A model generated the notes under the pieces. That model searched no databases, had not been told where the DNA came from, and was given only the letters and a program-made list of their open reading frames with translations. Shown piece by piece: positions 7,002-8,928 of a stretch of DNA of 8,928 bases. Source of the DNA: Deltaproteobacteria bacterium (GTDB taxonomy: Bacteria; Desulfobacterota; GWC2-55-46; UBA9637). Made by a program: the position numbers and the translations under genes. The first letter of the stretch is position 1; each line of letters starts with the position of its first letter. Where the stretch lies: contig JACRNK010000127.1 in the NCBI GenBank assembly GCA_016234985.1, forward strand, positions 1 through 8,928, in the 5' to 3' direction.

Positions 7002-7396
7002 TATCCTCCAATCAACTTCTCAATATAACTTTCTATCTCTTTTATAAACATATCCGCCTTGAGCAATTCGCTTTCTGCGATTTCTCTTGTTATTTCCGGA
7101 TAGTCGGCATAATCCGCCTTTTCCCTGTAATCTTTGGCCTCATGGATAATTTTGCTTGCAGTAACGTTGATTTTACCGGTTTTAACAAAATGCTTGTCAA
7201 AAAGAGATATTACACCGGAATGTTTGGCGCTATCCATATCCTCGGTTGCAAGGACAGCTCGGGCAGCGGTAAATACAGCATAGTAGGAACGGCTGACGGA
7301 ATCCAGAAAGTGGTTATTTGCAAACAATTCCTTTGCAGACTGAAAATGTTCCTTTGACCTTTCAAGACGATGTGTAACTAATCCACTATGCTGCAT
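7001..7396 (-). CDS. HEPN-domain protein, partner of the adjacent nucleotidyltransferase
   Basis: A 131-residue all-helical HEPN protein of the PF05168 type. Diagnostic stretches are RLERSKEHFQSAKELF, SRSYYAVFTAARAVL at 35-49, HSGVISLFDKHFVKTGKI at 59-76 and YREKADYADY at 90-99. Proteins of this kind are encoded next to minimal nucleotidyltransferases and are proposed toxin-antitoxin or regulatory partners. The RNase-type HEPN motif R-x4-6-H is not seen: R91 is followed by ADY with no histidine at the right distance, so ribonuclease activity is doubtful. I chose ATG 7396, which overlaps the MNT 3' end by 11 nt, over TTG 7405. Its stop overlaps the next gene as TAATG. The pairing is well supported; whether this is a true toxin-antitoxin system is open. 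Confidence 0.85.
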   Translation of the reverse strand: MQHSGLVTHRLERSKEHFQSAKELFANNHFLDSVSRSYYAVFTAARAVLATEDMDSAKHSGVISLFDKHFVKTGKINVTASKIIHEAKDYREKADYADYPEITREIAESELLKADMFIKEIESYIEKLIGG

Positions 7397-7751
7397 AAAG
7401 AACAATTCCGTCTCTGTTTATTTCCTGCACAAAGAGGGTATTGGAATCACGGTTTTTATTATACTCTCTCTCACTCAAAACTACGGCGGATATTAAAACC
7501 CCTTGCTCTATGCTTATATCTGAAGATACTGCCGCTATCTTTTCCATAACCTGTGTAGTGATTTTTTTAACCAATACCAAAACATCTATATCCGATTCGG
7601 GTTTATAATCTCCCCTCACTTTTGAACCAAAGACTTCCAAAAGAATAATATCCCTGGATAATTTATGTCTGATGTCTGCTTCAAATATCCGAATAGCTGT
7701 CTTCTCTGCATCTGTCAGATATTTTAATTTATATAATGCATCGTCTCTCAC
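7386..7751 (-). CDS. Minimal nucleotidyltransferase (MNT, polymerase beta fold)
   Basis: A 121-residue protein with the nucleotidyltransferase signature [20 protein letters not shown]: the G42-S43 helix start and the metal-binding D54 and D56. The family transfers nucleoside monophosphates. In the characterised HepT/MntA type VII system the MNT is the antitoxin that adenylylates the HEPN toxin. By analogy this protein may modify the adjacent HEPN partner, though that HEPN is of a different subgroup. The start GTG 7751 overlaps the lysC stop as GTGA and lies behind a strong GGAGGAGAGG in the lysC 3' end. The N-terminal region [20 protein letters not shown] is a helix typical of these proteins. 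The tight link to lysC means it probably shares that transcript. Confidence 0.9.
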   Translation of the reverse strand: MRDDALYKLKYLTDAEKTAIRIFEADIRHKLSRDIILLEVFGSKVRGDYKPESDIDVLVLVKKITTQVMEKIAAVSSDISIEQGVLISAVVLSEREYNKNRDSNTLFVQEINRDGIVLYAA

Positions 7752-8248
7752 GACCTCTCCTCCTCCACCTCTCCCTTGCCAAGCCCGAACGCATCATGCA
7801 AAGTCCTCACCGCCAGTTCCGTATATTTTGCGTCAATTATCGCAGATATCTTTATCTCAGAGGTTGATATCATCTGGATATTGACATTTTCCTTTGACAT
7901 GCTCTCGAACATCTTTGACGCAACACCCGCGTGGCTTCTCATGCCCGCGCCTACGATTGAGACCTTTGCAATGTTGGTGTCGGAGAGCACCTTGCCTGCC
8001 TTCATCTCCTTTGCGGTCTTTTCCACCAATTGCAGCGCCTTTTTGAAATCCGCCTTTGACACTGTGAATGTCAGATCCGTATGCCCGTCGTGGCTCACAT
8101 TCTGAACGATCATATCTACATTGATATTCGCCTTGGTCAGCGGCGCAAAGAGCTTTGCCGCAATCCCGGGCCTGTCCGGAACCTTTGCCACGGTTATCTT
8201 TGCCTCATCCTTATTGTAAGTAACGCCGGAAACTATCACCTTCTCCAT
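7748..8248 (-). CDS. Possible internally initiated aspartate kinase regulatory (beta) chain
   Basis: An in-frame ATG at 8246-8248 within lysC lies 8 nt after AAAGGAGG, an essentially ideal Shine-Dalgarno sequence. Starting there gives 166 residues ([12 protein letters not shown]...) comprising only the two ACT domains. Bacillus subtilis aspartokinase II is known to make a beta chain of about this size from an in-frame internal start, forming an alpha2beta2 enzyme. The sequence shows the site; its use here is inferred by analogy. The local protein sequence KEDKD could by itself create the AGGAGG-like bases by chance. Confidence 0.55.
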   Translation of the reverse strand: MEKVIVSGVTYNKDEAKITVAKVPDRPGIAAKLFAPLTKANINVDMIVQNVSHDGHTDLTFTVSKADFKKALQLVEKTAKEMKAGKVLSDTNIAKVSIVGAGMRSHAGVASKMFESMSKENVNIQMISTSEIKISAIIDAKYTELAVRTLHDAFGLGKGEVEEERS

Positions 8249-8928
8249 ATCCTTATCCTCCTTTGTAACAAGCGTCCCTTCCGCATTTGTGAAGGACGAC
8301 TTTACCATCACCGGGACATTATATTTTTTCGCAAACTCAACAGAGCGCGTCTGCAAAACCTTTGCGCCGAGGCTTGCCATCTCCAGCATCTCGTCATACG
8401 AGACCTTTTTCAACTTTCTTGCATCATGGCATATATTCGGGTCTGTGGTGTAAACGCCTTCCACATCCGTGTATATCTCACACACATCGGCTTTGAGCGC
8501 GGCTGCCAGCGCAACCGCAGTGGTGTCCGACCCGCCTCTGCCAAGCGTTGTGATATTGCCGTCCCTGTCAACGCCCTGAAAACCGGCTACCACAACAATA
8601 TTCCCTTTTTTTAACTCGGATAATATGCCTGCGGTTTCTATCTCCTCAATCCGCGCCTTGCCGAATGCGCTGTCTGTTATTATCGGCACCTGACTTCCGA
8701 GAAACGATTTTGCGCCGCACCCCAAATCCTGAAGCGCCAGCGCCAGAAGCCCTACGGTAACCTGCTCCCCGGTTGACACCACCATATCGTATTCCCTGCC
8801 GACGGGAAACTCCTTTGTCTGATTGGCAAGGTCAACGAGCTTGTTTGTCTCGCCCGACATAGCAGAAACAACCACGATAATTTTATGGCCTTTCTTCTTT
8901 GTCTGCGCAACTCTTATGGCAACATTTC
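7748..8928 (-). CDS. lysC: Aspartate kinase (N-terminus off window)
   Basis: Phosphorylates aspartate with ATP, the entry step to lysine, threonine and methionine synthesis. The frame is open through base 8926, so about 15 N-terminal residues with the K-x-GGT start motif are off the window and 392 are visible. In visible numbering, [13 protein letters not shown] (18-30), STGEQ at 51-55, [11 protein letters not shown] at 127-137 and [14 protein letters not shown] at 150-163 form the kinase domain. Two ACT domains follow, at about 244-307 ([15 protein letters not shown]) and 320-382 ([19 protein letters not shown]), which bind feedback inhibitors such as lysine or threonine. This is the monofunctional two-ACT class, not fused to homoserine dehydrogenase. 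The stop overlaps the MNT start (GTGA). A strong internal ribosome site suggests a second product. Confidence 0.96.
   Translation of the reverse strand, partial: NVAIRVAQTKKKGHKIIVVVSAMSGETNKLVDLANQTKEFPVGREYDMVVSTGEQVTVGLLALALQDLGCGAKSFLGSQVPIITDSAFGKARIEEIETAGILSELKKGNIVVVAGFQGVDRDGNITTLGRGGSDTTAVALAAALKADVCEIYTDVEGVYTTDPNICHDARKLKKVSYDEMLEMASLGAKVLQTRSVEFAKKYNVPVMVKSSFTNAEGTLVTKEDKDMEKVIVSGVTYNKDEAKITVAKVPDRPGIAAKLFAPLTKANINVDMIVQNVSHDGHTDLTFTVSKADFKKALQLVEKTAKEMKAGKVLSDTNIAKVSIVGAGMRSHAGVASKMFESMSKENVNIQMISTSEIKISAIIDAKYTELAVRTLHDAFGLGKGEVEEERS
8257..8264 (-). promoter_or_regulatory. Internal ribosome-binding site in lysC
   Basis: AAAGGAGG on the minus strand with an 8-nt spacer (ATAAGGAT) to the in-frame ATG at 8248. 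It is better than the ribosome sites of most true starts in the window, several of which rely on coupling. Confidence 0.6.

Noticed and set aside
8081..8614. Plus-strand open frame of 177 codons opposite lysC
   Set aside because: lysC is fully conserved on the other strand and the peptide shows no known motif.

Overview
All genes lie on the minus strand, so transcription runs from base 8928 towards base 1. The window looks chromosomal and comes from a Gram-negative bacterium with anaerobic metabolism. The small lipoprotein with a lipobox points to an outer membrane, and the nickel CO dehydrogenase and nickel maturation genes point to anaerobic C1 or hydrogen metabolism. Two kinds of low-complexity DNA (a GC-rich palindromic element and a 7-bp tandem repeat) resemble repeats I associate with Nitrospirota and Desulfobacterota-like genomes. 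That taxonomic guess is inference. Apart from the two ends, almost every base is coding, many stops and starts overlap, and I see no convincing terminator or promoter inside the window.

In order of transcription, bases 8928-5035 hold aspartate kinase lysC (N-terminus off the window), a nucleotidyltransferase/HEPN pair, an unknown one-helix membrane protein, argininosuccinate lyase argH, and a 48-residue LptM-like lipoprotein too short for routine gene callers. lysC also has a strong internal ribosome site and an in-frame ATG that would yield a separate regulatory chain, as in Bacillus aspartokinase II. Bases 4983-3994 are an accessory island: an addiction-module antitoxin, its frameshifted RelE/ParE-type toxin, and a small protein with a PD-(D/E)XK nuclease signature. 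The argH, lptM and lysA neighbourhood is a common arrangement, so this island and the MNT/HEPN genes look like insertions into an amino-acid operon.

Bases 3990-1841 carry lysA (last step of lysine synthesis) and a UbiA-family prenyltransferase. The latter has no ATG, GTG or TTG at its natural beginning, only an ATA overlapping the lysA stop. Bases 1844-1 carry a HybD-like [NiFe]-hydrogenase maturation protease, a HypA that has lost its zinc-finger segment, HypC, and the N-terminal 280 residues of a CdhA-type nickel CO dehydrogenase. No hydrogenase structural gene is visible.

The most unusual points are these. A ~106-bp palindromic element sits in frame inside the iron-sulfur cysteine motif of the CO dehydrogenase. 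The short HypA lies beside that enzyme. The lipoprotein signal peptide is built from a 7-bp DNA tandem repeat. The prenyltransferase appears to lack a normal start codon.
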